Origin: Marinobacter psychrophilus
Lineage (GTDB): Bacteria > Pseudomonadota > Gammaproteobacteria > Pseudomonadales > Oleiphilaceae
Reading direction: 5' to 3'
Assembly: GCF_001043175.1 (NCBI RefSeq)
Contig: NZ_CP011494.1
Location: 2,418,001 to 2,482,000, forward strand
Length of the DNA: 64,000 bases
Each line of letters begins with the position of its first letter. The stretch's first letter is position 1. Of this stretch, positions 8,545-18,619 are shown in pieces. A model generated the notes under the pieces. That model worked only from the letters and a program-made list of their open reading frames with translations, was not told the DNA's origin and did not search any database. A program made the translations under genes and the position numbers.

Positions 8545-9312
8545 TCAATCGCCGCTGCTTTGGCCGTCAAGATAGCTCTGAGCCAGCTTCGCTGCGCTGC
8601 TGTCCGGGTAGTTTTTTACCACCGTTTGCATTCGCCGACCGGCCTCTTCCTTTTCGCCCAGCCGGTCTAGAGTAACCCCAAGCTTGTAAGTTGAATCTGG
8701 TGCTTTGCGGTGGTCGGCAAAGCGCGTGGCAACAATACTGAAGGCCTGCTTGGCCTGCTCTAGCTGGGGTTTTACCAAATAGACTTCACCGAGCCAGTAA
8801 TAGGCGTTCACGGTTAGGTCACCTTCAGGATAAGTATCTAGAAACTCATAAATCTGGGTGATCGCCTGATCGTATTTTTTCTGGTTACGAATCAGATCAA
8901 CAATACCGTTGTAAGCTTTGCTTTCTTCAGCAGAAGGCTGACGATAGTCTTTCGCCTGCACGCTGGCAGGTGCGGGCGCAGGTGCGGCAATGGCGGCCGC
9001 CTGAGCCTGCTGCTGCGCTGCAGTCAGCTTCAGAATACGCTGGTCAAGATCAATGTAGCGATCGCGGCCCTGTTGCTCCAGGCGGTCTACCAGATGGCGT
9101 TGCTCTTCCACCTCACCCTGCAAGCGTCGCACATCTCCCTGCAACTGCTGAAGCATGTAAAACAGTTCTGCACTCGCTTGATTATTGCCGGCCTGACGGC
9201 TGGCCTCAGACGTGTTGTTCTGAAATGCCGGTGTCGACGACTGTGCCAGCACCACTCCTGCCTGCGTTACCGCAAGCAGGAGGGTGGCAGCCGCCATGAG
9301 CTTTTTAGTCAT
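8545..9312 (-). CDS. cpoB: Cell division coordinator CpoB (YbgF), Tol-Pal associated
   Basis: Periplasmic TolA partner that coordinates peptidoglycan synthesis (PBP1B-LpoB) with outer-membrane constriction. The 255-residue precursor has a signal peptide ending AGVVLAQ. A coiled-coil trimerisation segment spans about residues 45-95 (LQQLQGDVRRLQGEVEEQRHLV). An Ala/Pro linker follows, then C-terminal TPR repeats from about 130 (AYNGIVDLIRNQKKYDQAI, NAYYWLGEVYLVKPQLEQA). It is the last gene of the tol-pal cluster, 50 bases after pal. Confidence 0.94.
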   Translation of the reverse strand: MTKKLMAAATLLLAVTQAGVVLAQSSTPAFQNNTSEASRQAGNNQASAELFYMLQQLQGDVRRLQGEVEEQRHLVDRLEQQGRDRYIDLDQRILKLTAAQQQAQAAAIAAPAPAPASVQAKDYRQPSAEESKAYNGIVDLIRNQKKYDQAITQIYEFLDTYPEGDLTVNAYYWLGEVYLVKPQLEQAKQAFSIVATRFADHRKAPDSTYKLGVTLDRLGEKEEAGRRMQTVVKNYPDSSAAKLAQSYLDGQSSGD

Positions 9313-9362
9313 GGGCGTACCTGTTGGATACTAAAAGTTCCTGTAGATGCTAACAGCAACGG

Positions 9363-9932
9363 TTAACGGAAAATCAGCTCTACCCGACGGTTCTGGGAAC
9401 GGGCGCTGTCGCTCATGCCTTGCACCGCTGGCTTCTCTTCACCATAGCTGATGGTTTCGAGCTGGCCACGGGACGCGCCATTTACAATCAAAAAGCGCTG
9501 CACTGCGTTAGCACGGCGCTCGCCCAGAGCCAGGTTGTATTCACTGGTGCCACGATCGTCCGCATGGCCTTCCAGGCGTACGTTCATTGACGGGTTGGCA
9601 GACAGGTAACGCGCATGGGCAACCAGTACGTCACGAGATTCTGCATTGATTTCAGCGGTGTCAAAATCAAAGTAGAACACGGTAACGCCACGCAGTGCCA
9701 TTTGTTGCGACTGCTGTTGTGCGGCCATACGCTCTTCATCGCTCAGCTGTTCCGACGATACGCCGTCACGAGTGCCATCGCTGTAAACAGTGGAGCCACC
9801 TTGCTGGTCTACTGCTGACACGTCTGAACCAAAACTGGCGTCTTCCATCTGGTCGCCCGTGGAGCTACAACCGGCAATGAGGCCGACCGAGAACAGCATG
9901 GCAATAGCTTTGGACTGAACTGAAAACTTCAT
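9363..9932 (-). CDS. pal: Peptidoglycan-associated lipoprotein Pal
   Basis: Outer-membrane lipoprotein that binds peptidoglycan and TolB. The signal peptide ends in lipobox LIAGC, with the lipidated Cys near residue 22. The C-terminal OmpA-like domain carries YFDFDTAEI and the diaminopimelate-binding region LEGHADDRGTSEYN...GERRANAV. The start is set at 9932 because AAGGA lies 7 bases upstream; the in-frame ATG two codons earlier sits almost on top of that site. About 189 residues. It follows tolB after 122 bases that contain an 11-bp direct repeat. Confidence 0.96.
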   Translation of the reverse strand: MKFSVQSKAIAMLFSVGLIAGCSSTGDQMEDASFGSDVSAVDQQGGSTVYSDGTRDGVSSEQLSDEERMAAQQQSQQMALRGVTVFYFDFDTAEINAESRDVLVAHARYLSANPSMNVRLEGHADDRGTSEYNLALGERRANAVQRFLIVNGASRGQLETISYGEEKPAVQGMSDSARSQNRRVELIFR

Positions 9933-9944
9933 GAGCATTTCCTT

Positions 9945-9977
9945 GTAGTCAATGGGTTAAAAATGAGTAGTCAATGG
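9945..9977 (-). repeat. 11-bp direct repeat in the pal leader
   Basis: The word GTAGTCAATGG occurs at 9945-9955 and again at 9967-9977 (plus-strand reading), with start points 22 bases apart, about two helical turns. The pair lies 13-45 bases upstream of the pal start codon. Spacing on one helix face could suit a regulator binding as a dimer of dimers; no regulator is known to me for this word. Confidence 0.35.
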
Positions 9978-10054
9978 TTTGCAACATGGTAGTAAATTGA
10001 TCAAAACTGCGTTCACTTCATAACTCACCGGCTGACCTTATTTAGGCCAGACAG

Positions 10055-11383
10055 TTACCGAGGCAGCGGGCCCCACGCCGGCTCACGGACATCACCTTCG
10101 GTAGCGGGCAAGCTATAGGCTGCGCCGCCATCCGCCGAGATAACCGTCAACACGCTGGCACCACCCTGACGAGTAGCGTAGATCAGCATGCGTCCGTTGG
10201 GGGAGACACTGGGTGATTCATCGGATTCGGTGCGGGTAAGCACGGTTTCTTCCCCGCTTTTAAGATTGGTGCGCGCAATGTGAAACCCGTTGCTGCTCTG
10301 GTGCACGTAATACACAAACTCGCCTTTATTGTCTGGCCTCGGGCGCGCATTGTAGCGGCTACCGAAGGTGATCCGACGCGGCTCACCCTTGCCTTTCTGA
10401 CGGTAGATCTGCGGGCCACCAGAGCGGTCAGAGGTAAAGAAAATTTCATCGCCGCCGGCACTGAAGGTGGCTTCGGTTTCAATGGCCCAGTGGTCAGTGA
10501 GCTTGGTCAGATCACGGCTGGCCAGATCCATCCGGTAGATGTCAGCATTGCCGTCTTTGGACAAGGTCATCAATAGGGATTTGCCGTCGGGAGACCAGGC
10601 CGGAGCCGAGTTCAAACCACGAAAATCAGCTATTTTCGTACGTTTTCCGCTGGCCAGTTCATGCACATAAATCGCCGGCTTGCCGGTTTCAAACGAGACA
10701 TACGCCAGGCGACTGCCATCCGGCGACCAGGCCGGCGACAGAATCGGTTCAGCGCTTTCAAGGCGAACCCGCGACCGCTTACCATCAATGTCGCTGACCT
10801 GCAGGCGATAACGAACCTTATCGCCAACATTTTCTCGAGTGATATACGCCAGTTGCGTCGAAAAAGCCCCCGGATCGCCGGTAATGGCTTCATAAACCCG
10901 GTCACTGACGTAGTGTGCCAGGGTCCGCATATTACCCAAAGGCGCACCCGCGCTTTCGCCCAAAATGCGTTCCTCGCGGTTCACATCAAACAGCTCATAG
11001 CGGGCTTCGAGACGATCACCCTGACGGGCCAACTGGCCAACCAACACATAGCGCTGGCCCAGCAGTCGCCAATCACGGAAGTGCACCTCAGAGCGCTGCG
11101 ACGGCAGGCTGAGCATTTTTTCCGCTGACAGAGTGCGGAACTCACTGCTCATGGTCAGATCGGACTGCACAATGTTGGCCAAGGTATCGCCCGGCGGTAT
11201 GGCGCCACTTTCGGCAAACGGCACGATGGCGATCGGCAGCGCCGAAGCGGCGCCTTCGGTGATGCGGATAAGCAGCTCAGCGCGCAGTGGCAAGCTGGTC
11301 GATAACAACAAAACCAGCGTCAGCGTCACGCGCAGCGTGTTTGTAAACGTCGAAGACCACGTCATATTCAGAACCTGTGTCAT
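10055..11383 (-). CDS. tolB: Tol-Pal system protein TolB
   Basis: Periplasmic protein that cycles between Pal and TolA. The 442-residue precursor has a signal peptide ending LPLRA, an N-terminal TolB domain (IAIVPFAES...IVQSDLTMSSEFRTL) to about residue 150, and a six-bladed beta-propeller. The blades show repeated PD40-type units: SPAWSPDGSRLAYVSFE, SAPAWSPDGKSLLMTLS, and so on. Two in-frame ATGs are possible. The one at 11365 has AGG 8 bases upstream and gives a more normal signal peptide, so the true start may be six codons later than shown. It lies 21 bases after tolA. Confidence 0.95.
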   Translation of the reverse strand: MTQVLNMTWSSTFTNTLRVTLTLVLLLSTSLPLRAELLIRITEGAASALPIAIVPFAESGAIPPGDTLANIVQSDLTMSSEFRTLSAEKMLSLPSQRSEVHFRDWRLLGQRYVLVGQLARQGDRLEARYELFDVNREERILGESAGAPLGNMRTLAHYVSDRVYEAITGDPGAFSTQLAYITRENVGDKVRYRLQVSDIDGKRSRVRLESAEPILSPAWSPDGSRLAYVSFETGKPAIYVHELASGKRTKIADFRGLNSAPAWSPDGKSLLMTLSKDGNADIYRMDLASRDLTKLTDHWAIETEATFSAGGDEIFFTSDRSGGPQIYRQKGKGEPRRITFGSRYNARPRPDNKGEFVYYVHQSSNGFHIARTNLKSGEETVLTRTESDESPSVSPNGRMLIYATRQGGASVLTVISADGGAAYSLPATEGDVREPAWGPLPR

Positions 11384-11404
11384 GTTATTGTCTGTGTTCC
11401 AGTA

Positions 11405-12436
11405 TTAACGGCTCGGTGTAAACTCGATCGTAAACCGACGAAAGTAACGCTCAAACGTATCTCGATCATTAGGCACCGGGTAGCGGTTTAATGAACGCAC
11501 CGCACTCAGAGCTGAGTTATCAAATGCCATATTCCCACTGCCCCGCACCAAAGTGACGCCAGTTAACTCACCGGTAGGCAATAGCGAAAGCTGCAACTGT
11601 ACTTTCATACCCTCTGTGGTGGATGACGGGTAGTACCAAACCTCAGTTACACGAGCGCGAATCAACTCCTGGTACTTTTCTGCATCGGTCAGCATTTGCG
11701 CTTCCTGCGCGCTGGCGGCGGCGGCCTGTTGTGATTTGCGCGCTTGGTCAGCTTCGGCGTCTGTAGCCTGTTGCGCCAATGCTTTTAAATTTTGCTCACG
11801 CAGTCTGCGCTCGGCTTCTACGCGTTTCTGCTCGGCCTGATCCTGAACTTGCTTTTCGCGCTTCTGACGTTCCGCTTCTGCCTTTTTGCGCTGCTCTTCC
11901 AGCTGCTTTTGCTCCTCGGCTTTGCGCTTTACTTCCTGACGCTCGCGCTCTGCCTGCTGTTCTGTTTTCTGCCGGGCCAACTCTTTGGCTTTAGCGTTGG
12001 CTTTCAGCTTCGCAGCCTCTGCTGCCTGCGCTTTGTTTTCAGCCTGCGCACGGGCTTTTTCCTGTGCCTGTTCCTCGCGTTTCTGTTCTGCCTGCTGTTG
12101 CACGCGAGCGTCCGCTTCCTGTTTCTTCTTTTGCTCTTCGATCTTACGTTGCTGCTCCACCTCACGCTGTTGTTCAACCAACTTGCGATCTTCTACCAAG
12201 CGCTTTTCGGCTTCATCAGGCTGGTCCACCTCGGTTACGGCTGACGCTGGCCGTGGCTCGGGGCTGATCAACCGGGCAGAAATGCTGCGCGGTGGTGGTT
12301 CGTAGTTAGAGCTGCTCCAGCTCCAGCCGCTTATGGCTATCACCAAGATCGATAGGTGCAAGCCAACGGAAAACGCCACCGGCGATTTCCAGGCTGGCGT
12401 TCCAGCATTATTCTGGTCGCGTTCTCGTCCGCTCAC
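11405..12436 (-). CDS. tolA: Tol-Pal system protein TolA
   Basis: Inner-membrane protein that spans the periplasm and links the TolQR motor to TolB and Pal. The 343-residue product has one membrane helix near residues 20-42 (VAFSVGLHLSILVIAISGW). A long charged helical domain follows, about 65-245, rich in Lys, Glu, Gln and Ala (EQQRKIEEQKKKQEADARVQ-like). A compact C-terminal domain ends LNRYPVPNDRDTFERYFRRF. The TonB-like C-terminal fold binds Pal/TolB and is also a phage and colicin receptor in the family. It sits between tolR and tolB. Confidence 0.94.
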   Translation of the reverse strand: MSGRERDQNNAGTPAWKSPVAFSVGLHLSILVIAISGWSWSSSNYEPPPRSISARLISPEPRPASAVTEVDQPDEAEKRLVEDRKLVEQQREVEQQRKIEEQKKKQEADARVQQQAEQKREEQAQEKARAQAENKAQAAEAAKLKANAKAKELARQKTEQQAERERQEVKRKAEEQKQLEEQRKKAEAERQKREKQVQDQAEQKRVEAERRLREQNLKALAQQATDAEADQARKSQQAAAASAQEAQMLTDAEKYQELIRARVTEVWYYPSSTTEGMKVQLQLSLLPTGELTGVTLVRGSGNMAFDNSALSAVRSLNRYPVPNDRDTFERYFRRFTIEFTPSR

Positions 12437-12458
12437 CGCAAACCCGCCTGCACTGCCA

Positions 12459-12905
12459 TCATGGTTTGTCCAAGGGCGCTTCAGTAATAAGCCCTATATT
12501 GGCTGCGCCGGCCATTTGCAGTGCCGACATCAAGCGTACTACCGTGCCATAACGTACTTGTTCATCGCCACGCACCAATACTTCGCTGTTGCTGCGCTGA
12601 GACAAAATTTTGGCGACTTCTGACTGCAGTTCTTCCAACGCCATCGGGTCACTACCGCGATCACCCACTTCCACGTAATAAGCGCCGTTGCTGTCTACCG
12701 ATACAATAATCGCTTCCACGTCTTTGTCGGCTTGGATCGGGTCGGAACTGGTTTGCGGCAAGTCCACTTTTACGCCTTGGGTCAGCATAGGCGCAGTTAC
12801 CATAAAAATGACCAGCAGCACCAACATCACGTCGATGTAGGGCACCACGTTGATTTCAGACATTGGTTTGCGCCGGCTTTCCGGCATCATCCCCATACCT
12901 TTCAT
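12459..12905 (-). CDS. tolR: Tol-Pal motor subunit TolR (ExbD family)
   Basis: Single-pass inner-membrane protein that forms the proton channel rotor with TolQ. 148 residues. The ExbD/TolR signature SEINVVPYIDVMLVLLVIFM includes the channel Asp (near residue 25). The periplasmic C-terminal domain ends VVRLMSALQMAGAANIGLIT. Gaps are 33 bases to tolQ and 22 to tolA, consistent with one operon. It is distinct from the second ExbD-type gene near 50 kb. Confidence 0.95.
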   Translation of the reverse strand: MKGMGMMPESRRKPMSEINVVPYIDVMLVLLVIFMVTAPMLTQGVKVDLPQTSSDPIQADKDVEAIIVSVDSNGAYYVEVGDRGSDPMALEELQSEVAKILSQRSNSEVLVRGDEQVRYGTVVRLMSALQMAGAANIGLITEAPLDKP

Positions 12906-12938
12906 AAGGTTACACCTTTACCTTCAGCGAATTAAGAT

Positions 12939-13628
12939 TCACGATGCAGCTCTGTCGCCGCTGTGAACCCGGCGGTGCAATATGCTCGAAAACTCTTCCG
13001 CAAAGGTTTCGTAGTTTTTCAACAAGGCATCGGAACGCGCGGCAAAGCGGTTGTAGGCGATAACCGCAGGAATAGCGGCAAACAAGCCCATGGCGGTAGC
13101 AATCAAGGCCTCGGAAATACCGGGTGCCACGGTGGCAAGGGTTGCCTGCTGCACCTGAGCCAGCCCGCGAAAGGAGTTCATAATGCCCCAAACCGTACCG
13201 AAAAGGCCCACGTAAGGGCTGGTTGAACCCACCGTTGCCAGAAATGGCAAGCTGGCTTCCAACCGTTCCTGCTCGCGGGAAAAGGCAACTCGCATAGCGC
13301 GCTGGGCGCCATCCATTACTGCGTCTCCGTCTTGGCTTTGCTGGCGCAAGCGGGAAAACTCGCGAAAGCCAGCACGAAAGATAGATTCCATACCGGAAAA
13401 CGGCGTGGGTTCGGCAGCTACCTCACGGTACAGCTGGCCCAAGTCCATTCCTGACCAGAACCGCTCTTCAAACGCCAGCCGCGACTGCTGGGCTTGACGA
13501 AATACCTGAACGCGCTGGAGAATCAGCGCCCAAGACGCTACCGACGCCAGCAGTAATAACAGCATCACCAACTGCACTAGCACACCGGCGTTGGAAATCA
13601 GATACCAGACCGAAATTTCAGATTCCAC
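12939..13628 (-). CDS. tolQ: Tol-Pal motor subunit TolQ (MotA/ExbB family)
   Basis: Three-helix inner-membrane protein that energises TolA with TolR. 229 residues. Helix 1 is near 12-35 (NAGVLVQLVMLLLLLASVAS). Helices 2 and 3 carry the conserved LATVGSTSPYVGLFGTVWGI and SEALIATAMGLFAAIPAVIAYN segments with the Thr and Glu residues of the proton path. It is the first gene of tolQRAB-pal-cpoB. The ybgC gene ends 131 bases upstream, longer than other gaps in the cluster, so an internal promoter is possible. Confidence 0.96.
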   Translation of the reverse strand: MESEISVWYLISNAGVLVQLVMLLLLLASVASWALILQRVQVFRQAQQSRLAFEERFWSGMDLGQLYREVAAEPTPFSGMESIFRAGFREFSRLRQQSQDGDAVMDGAQRAMRVAFSREQERLEASLPFLATVGSTSPYVGLFGTVWGIMNSFRGLAQVQQATLATVAPGISEALIATAMGLFAAIPAVIAYNRFAARSDALLKNYETFAEEFSSILHRRVHSGDRAAS

Positions 13629-13759
13629 CTTCTACTCCCGGTTATTTTGATGATTCTTCAGAAAACTCTTTAATCTATGTTTGGCCAGTATTTCAAATAA
13701 CGTTTTTAACAAATCTTCAAGCGCTTCTAAAGCGGCTTCGCACTCTGCGACGACTGGCC

Positions 13760-14185
13760 CTATTGCACCTGCTGCTCGAGCAGGCTGGTCATATTAGCGG
13801 GTAAACGCTGGAGCCGACCCGTGTCCATGGTGACGCAAGCAACGGTGACACTGGCCTCGCACAACAACGTCTGATCGCACTGGCGCACGACTTGTTCGCG
13901 AAGCTTCATCCACACCCTACCAAAGGAAATTGGTACAGCGCGAACTTCCAGCATGTCATCAAGCTTTGCAGGGGCGCGGTAATACAGCTCCATACCCTGC
14001 ACAACATAATTGACGTTATCAACCAAGCCGGCACGCAGACCAATGCCATGGCTGCGAAGCCACTCGGTGCGGGCACGCTCCATGTAGTTCAGATAGTTGG
14101 CGTGAAAAACAATGCCGCCGGCATCAGTGTCTTCAATGTAAACCCGTATGGGTAAAACAAAACTGTTACTGATAAGTTCAGTCAT
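13760..14185 (-). CDS. ybgC: Tol-Pal-associated acyl-CoA thioesterase YbgC
   Basis: Hotdog-fold thioesterase linked to phospholipid metabolism. 141 residues, with the 4HBT motif [20 protein letters not shown] near residues 15-34, in which the Asp before AGG is catalytic. The conserved [12 protein letters not shown] follows. Its start overlaps the ruvB end by 8 bases, so it is translationally coupled to ruvB. Position just before tolQ is the usual one. Confidence 0.93.
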   Translation of the reverse strand: MTELISNSFVLPIRVYIEDTDAGGIVFHANYLNYMERARTEWLRSHGIGLRAGLVDNVNYVVQGMELYYRAPAKLDDMLEVRAVPISFGRVWMKLREQVVRQCDQTLLCEASVTVACVTMDTGRLQRLPANMTSLLEQQVQ

Positions 14186-15254
14186 CAGCGGCCGCTCCGG
14201 CCTGACGCGTTGAATCTTCGCCCTGCATTTCTTTGCCTATTTCGCCTTTTACTTCACCCCGTACCACGCCGAAATGCTGGTAAGCGTGGTTAGTGACCAT
14301 GCGCCCGCGAGGGGTGCGCAGCATAAAACCCTGTTGAATCAGAAACGGTTCCAGCACATCTTCAATCGTGCCGCGCTCTTCGCTGATGGCAGCGGCCAGA
14401 CTTTCAACTCCCACCGGGCCACCGTCAAACTTTTCAATCATAGCCAGTAACAGACGCCGGTCCATGTGATCAAACCCCTGATCGTCTACTTTCAGCATGT
14501 TCAGCGCCAAGTCGGCGATGTCAGCGGTAATACGGCCATCTGCGCGCACTTCAGCGTAGTCCCGAACCCTGCGCAACAAGCGGTTGGCGATACGCGGTGT
14601 GCCGCGGGAACGGCGCGCCATTTCAAACGCACCGGCCTCATCAATATGCACCGACGACAGCCGCGCCGAACGCAGAATAATATGGGTCAGGTCGGCGTTG
14701 TTGTAAAACTCCAGACGCTGCACGATGCCAAAACGATCCCGCAAGGGCGACGTCAATAGACCTGCTCGGGTGGTGGCGCCTATTAAGGTAAATGGCGGCA
14801 AATCGAGCTTGATCGAGCGCGCCGCCGGGCCTTCACCAATCATAATGTCGAGCTGATAGTCTTCCATCGCCGGATACAGAATTTCTTCAACCGCTGCGCT
14901 CAAACGATGAATTTCATCAATAAACAGCACGTCGCCGGCTTCAAGGTTGGTCAGCATGGCCGCCAGATCACCGGCTTTTTCCAATACCGGACCAGAAGTG
15001 GTTTTGATCGCCACGCCCATTTCATTCGCTATAATATTGGCCAGAGTGGTTTTACCCAGCCCGGGCGGACCAAATATCAGTACGTGATCCAGCGCTTCCT
15101 GACGGTTGCGGGCTGCAGAGATAAAAATATCCATCTGCTCGCGTACCGACGGCTGACCTACGTAGTCCGCCAGCAATGAAGGACGAATAGCGCGGTCCTG
15201 AACGTCTTCGTAGTCGGCGGTTTTGGCCGAAATCAGGCGATCAGATTCGATCAT
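14178..15254 (-). CDS. ruvB: Holliday junction branch-migration motor RuvB
   Basis: AAA+ hexameric helicase that drives Holliday-junction branch migration with RuvA. 358 residues. It begins with the RuvB N-terminus (ESDRLISA...[14 protein letters not shown]). Walker A is GPPGLGKTT near residue 64, Walker B is LFIDEIHR near 114, sensor 1 is [20 protein letters not shown], and a C-terminal winged helix ends [17 protein letters not shown] tail of about 20 residues extends past the usual end. It lies 121 bases downstream of ruvA. Confidence 0.97.
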   Translation of the reverse strand: MIESDRLISAKTADYEDVQDRAIRPSLLADYVGQPSVREQMDIFISAARNRQEALDHVLIFGPPGLGKTTLANIIANEMGVAIKTTSGPVLEKAGDLAAMLTNLEAGDVLFIDEIHRLSAAVEEILYPAMEDYQLDIMIGEGPAARSIKLDLPPFTLIGATTRAGLLTSPLRDRFGIVQRLEFYNNADLTHIILRSARLSSVHIDEAGAFEMARRSRGTPRIANRLLRRVRDYAEVRADGRITADIADLALNMLKVDDQGFDHMDRRLLLAMIEKFDGGPVGVESLAAAISEERGTIEDVLEPFLIQQGFMLRTPRGRMVTNHAYQHFGVVRGEVKGEIGKEMQGEDSTRQAGAAADD

Positions 15255-15375
15255 TGTGTAAGCGGCTCTTTTGTCATGACTGTTTAAAAGCGTGGCAAGT
15301 GTACAAAGGTTGTGCAGAGTGTCACGTTACGCTGACGCAAGGTTCGGCGCCAGTGCCCTGCACATTAAAGCCGTG

Positions 15376-16005
15376 TCATACCGTTGGTATCATGTTGCGC
15401 AGCGCCATGCGAATCAGCTGTTCGTTGGTCATGCCCACTTCGGCAATACGGCTGATGGCCTTAGCGGCTTCCTGGGGCTTGTAACCCAGCGTTATCAAGG
15501 CCGCTTCGGCTTCTTCGCGGGGGTCGTTCGCCGCTGGCATGCCGTTAGCAGGCAACGTTGCACCATAAGCGGACGCGGCCGTCAGTTCAAATTGCCCTTC
15601 CAGCTGACCTATCCTGTCTGTCATCTCGATCAGCAGGCGCTCGGCGGTTTTTTTGCCCACACCGGGCAGTTTTACCAGGGCGCTGGTGTCTCGCGCCTGC
15701 ACGCTGCGAATAAACTGGTCGGCGCTCAACCCGGACAGAATGCCCACTGCCATTCTGGGACCCACACCATTCACTTTTATCAGCAGGCGAAACAGGTCGC
15801 GATCCAACTTGAAGGAAAAACCGAACAGGCTTTGAGCGTCTTCGCGAACAACAAAATGAGTGTGTAGTGTGAGTTCCTGCCCCGGATCGGGCAAGTTAAG
15901 GAAAGTAGAGAGGGGGATATCAATCTCATAACCCAGCCCCTGACATTCAACAATCGCCTGGGCCGGTTTTTTTTCCAGCAAAATGCCGCGGATACGACCA
16001 ATCAC
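15376..16005 (-). CDS. ruvA: Holliday junction DNA-binding protein RuvA
   Basis: Tetrameric four-way-junction binder that loads RuvB. 209 residues. The OB-fold N-terminus is MIGRIRGILLEKKPAQAIVE. Two helix-hairpin-helix motifs follow (VNGVGPRMAVGILSGL and LPGVGKKTAERLLIEM). A C-terminal UBA-like domain III contacts RuvB (EEAEAALITLGYKPQEAAKAI). It follows ruvC after 37 bases. Confidence 0.97.
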   Translation of the reverse strand: MIGRIRGILLEKKPAQAIVECQGLGYEIDIPLSTFLNLPDPGQELTLHTHFVVREDAQSLFGFSFKLDRDLFRLLIKVNGVGPRMAVGILSGLSADQFIRSVQARDTSALVKLPGVGKKTAERLLIEMTDRIGQLEGQFELTAASAYGATLPANGMPAANDPREEAEAALITLGYKPQEAAKAISRIAEVGMTNEQLIRMALRNMIPTV

Positions 16006-16042
16006 ATCAAAGCTCCTGGCACGGGTGCCGGTTAGGTGTCGG

Positions 16043-16570
16043 TTATTGCTGCCGCATTCGCCCGCTGCGGGCTTTGCCGCCCTGCCCGGCTACGCGCAAC
16101 AGGCTCTGATTCATGTGAGCGTGGCAAAGCGCTATGGCGAGTGCATCGGCGGCATCCTCTTGAGGCTTGCGCGAGAGGCTCAAAAGCACCTGCACCATAT
16201 GCTGCACCTGAGCTTTTTCGGCGCCGCCTGACCCCACCACCGCCTGCTTTACTTGGCGCGCCGAGTATTCGTGCACTTCCAGACCGCTAGTGGCTGCGGC
16301 TACGATAGCCGCACCGCGGGCCTGCCCCAGTTTCAGGGCAGAATCCGGGTTGCGAGCCATAAACACCTGTTCTATGGCAAATTCTTCGGGGCGAAATTCC
16401 GCAATCAGCGTGACCAGACTTTGAAAAATCACTCGTAGCCGCTCCGCCATGGGCTTTTCACCCACACGGATGCAGCCACTGTCGATATATTCAGTATGCC
16501 TGCCCTCGACACGGATAATACCGTAGCCGGTAATGCGCGAGCCGGGGTCAACGCCGAGGATTATGGGCAC
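16043..16570 (-). CDS. ruvC: Holliday junction endonuclease RuvC
   Basis: Resolves Holliday junctions by paired nicks. 175 residues. Acidic active-site residues are visible in [14 protein letters not shown] (Asp 7), [11 protein letters not shown] (Glu near 66) and the C-terminal [12 protein letters not shown] (Asp near 138/141). It starts only 3 bases after the aspS stop. In many gammaproteobacteria yebC lies between aspS and ruvC; it is absent here. Confidence 0.96.
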   Translation of the reverse strand: MPIILGVDPGSRITGYGIIRVEGRHTEYIDSGCIRVGEKPMAERLRVIFQSLVTLIAEFRPEEFAIEQVFMARNPDSALKLGQARGAAIVAAATSGLEVHEYSARQVKQAVVGSGGAEKAQVQHMVQVLLSLSRKPQEDAADALAIALCHAHMNQSLLRVAGQGGKARSGRMRQQ

Positions 16571-16573
16571 GGA

Positions 16574-18406
16574 TCAGGCGTTACCGTCGACGTTGCTGTT
16601 GTCGACGATACGGTCAGTGTCCGCAATATTGCCCTCGACAGCCTTAGCCGATTTGCGCAGGCGAATGTGCAGCTCACGCAGCTGTTTTTCGTCCACCGCA
16701 CCCGGCGCTTGGGTCATCAGGCAGGTGGCGCTCTGGGTTTTCGGAAACGCAATCACATCGCGAATGGAACTGGAACCGGTCATCAGCATCACCAGGCGGT
16801 CCAGGCCAAAGGCCAAGCCACCGTGGGGCGGGCAACCAAACTTCAGTGCGTCCAGCAGGAAGCCAAATTTGGCGCGCGACTCTTCTTCGGTAATACCCAG
16901 AATGCGGAACACTTCCTGCTGCATCTGCTGATTGTGAATACGGATGGAACCGCCGCCTAATTCGGTGCCGTTCAAAACCATGTCATAAGCGCGGGACAGC
17001 GCGGCGGCCGGGTTGGCTGCCAGCTCTTCCAGTGAACACGAGGGCGCGGTGAACGGATGGTGAATAGCGGTCAGGCCGCCATCAGGCAATTCTTCGAACA
17101 TTGGAAAATCCACTACCCACATCGGCGCCCATTGACAGGTCAGCAGATTCAGATCGTGGCCGACTTTGATCCGCAGCGCACCCAGGGCTTCATTCACCAC
17201 ATTGGTTTGATCGGCACCAAAGAACACGATGTCGCCGTCCTGGCCGCCAACGCGTTCAATAATCGACAGCGCAACGTCCTCACCAAGGAACTTAACGATA
17301 GGCGATTGAAGCCCTTCAGCGCCTTTGGCCAGCTCGTTGATTTTGATGTAAGCCAGGCCGCGGGCACCGTAAATGCCGACGTACTTGGTGTATCCGTCAA
17401 TCTGCTTGCGGCTGAGTGAGCCACCGTTGGGCACGCGCAGTGCAGCAACACGGCCTTTGTCATCGTTGGCAGGGCCAGCGAACACCTTGAAGTCTACGTT
17501 GGCGACCAGGTCGTCTACGCTTTGCAGTTCCAGCGGGATACGCAGATCCGGTTTGTCGCTGCCATAGCGGTTCATAGCTTCGGAATACGGCATGCGCGGG
17601 AAGTCTGGCAGCTCTACTTGCATGACGTCTTTGAACAGGGCGCGAATCATGCCCTCGTTCAGATTCATCAGGTCTTCTTCGTTCACAAACGACGCTTCGA
17701 CGTCTATCTGTGTGAATTCTGGCTGGCGATCAGCACGCAGGTCTTCATCACGGAAGCATTTGGCGATTTGGTAGTAGCGGTCGATACCGGACACCATCAG
17801 CATCTGTTTAAACAACTGCGGCGACTGCGGCAGCGCGAAAAAAGAGCCTTCGTGGGTGCGGCTGGGCACCAAATAATCACGGGCGCCTTCCGGAGTCGCA
17901 CGGGTCAAGATGGGGGTTTCCACGTCCATAAAGCCGTTGCTGTCTAAATAATTGCGGATGTAGCTGGTAACCCGCGAGCGGAAGCGCAGGCGATTCAGCA
18001 TTTCCGGACGGCGCAGGTCTATAAAGCGGTAGCGCAGGCGAACGTCTTCGCCCACATCAACGTGTTCGTCAAGTGGAAACGGCGGCGTGGCGGCAGCGTT
18101 AAGAATAATCACTTCTTTGCCCAACAGTTCAACCTGGCCGGTGGCCATGTTGCTGTTTTCGGTACCAGCGGGACGACGACGCACACGGCCGGTAATTTTC
18201 ACCACGTATTCGCTGCGGACTTTTTCCGCCCGGGCAAAGCTTTCGGGAACGTCTGGGTCTACCACTACCTGTGAAAGTCCGTCCCGATCGCGCAGATCCA
18301 GAAAGATAACCCCACCGTGGTCACGGCGGCGATGTACCCATCCGCAGAGTGTAACTTCCTGATCGATGTGAGATTCGTTGATCTCACCGCAATAATGACT
18401 GCGCAT
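16574..18406 (-). CDS. aspS: Aspartate-tRNA ligase
   Basis: Class II aminoacyl-tRNA synthetase. 610 residues, slightly longer than E. coli AspRS (590). The N-terminal OB fold ([20 protein letters not shown]) binds the anticodon. Class II motif 2 is [22 protein letters not shown] and motif 3 is [19 protein letters not shown] insert lies between them. Many proteobacteria without AsnRS use a non-discriminating form; which form this is cannot be read safely from sequence. It is first in an aspS-ruvC-ruvA-ruvB-ybgC string. Confidence 0.97.
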   Translation of the reverse strand: MRSHYCGEINESHIDQEVTLCGWVHRRRDHGGVIFLDLRDRDGLSQVVVDPDVPESFARAEKVRSEYVVKITGRVRRRPAGTENSNMATGQVELLGKEVIILNAAATPPFPLDEHVDVGEDVRLRYRFIDLRRPEMLNRLRFRSRVTSYIRNYLDSNGFMDVETPILTRATPEGARDYLVPSRTHEGSFFALPQSPQLFKQMLMVSGIDRYYQIAKCFRDEDLRADRQPEFTQIDVEASFVNEEDLMNLNEGMIRALFKDVMQVELPDFPRMPYSEAMNRYGSDKPDLRIPLELQSVDDLVANVDFKVFAGPANDDKGRVAALRVPNGGSLSRKQIDGYTKYVGIYGARGLAYIKINELAKGAEGLQSPIVKFLGEDVALSIIERVGGQDGDIVFFGADQTNVVNEALGALRIKVGHDLNLLTCQWAPMWVVDFPMFEELPDGGLTAIHHPFTAPSCSLEELAANPAAALSRAYDMVLNGTELGGGSIRIHNQQMQQEVFRILGITEEESRAKFGFLLDALKFGCPPHGGLAFGLDRLVMLMTGSSSIRDVIAFPKTQSATCLMTQAPGAVDEKQLRELHIRLRKSAKAVEGNIADTDRIVDNSNVDGNA

Positions 18407-18619
18407 ACCGGTTCCCGTTATATGTAGTGTCTGATGTTTAAATTTGGCTGTTTAGAGTTGTGCTTGGCGTTGGCCCGGCAAAGTCGGGCAAGCAGCCGTG
18501 CGCGCGAGCTGTCAAGTTGGTTTTGGCACGCAAAATGAGGCGCGAACGATACTGCAAAAGTAGGACATTATAAACAGAATGGTGGTGAAAATCAGGCCCG
18601 TTTGAAGGCCAACGTTATT

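Noticed and set aside
11779..12305. Long Leu/Phe/Cys-rich plus-strand frames opposite tolA
   Set aside because: These are reverse readings of the Lys/Glu/Gln/Ala-rich helical domain of TolA, a known artefact of such composition.
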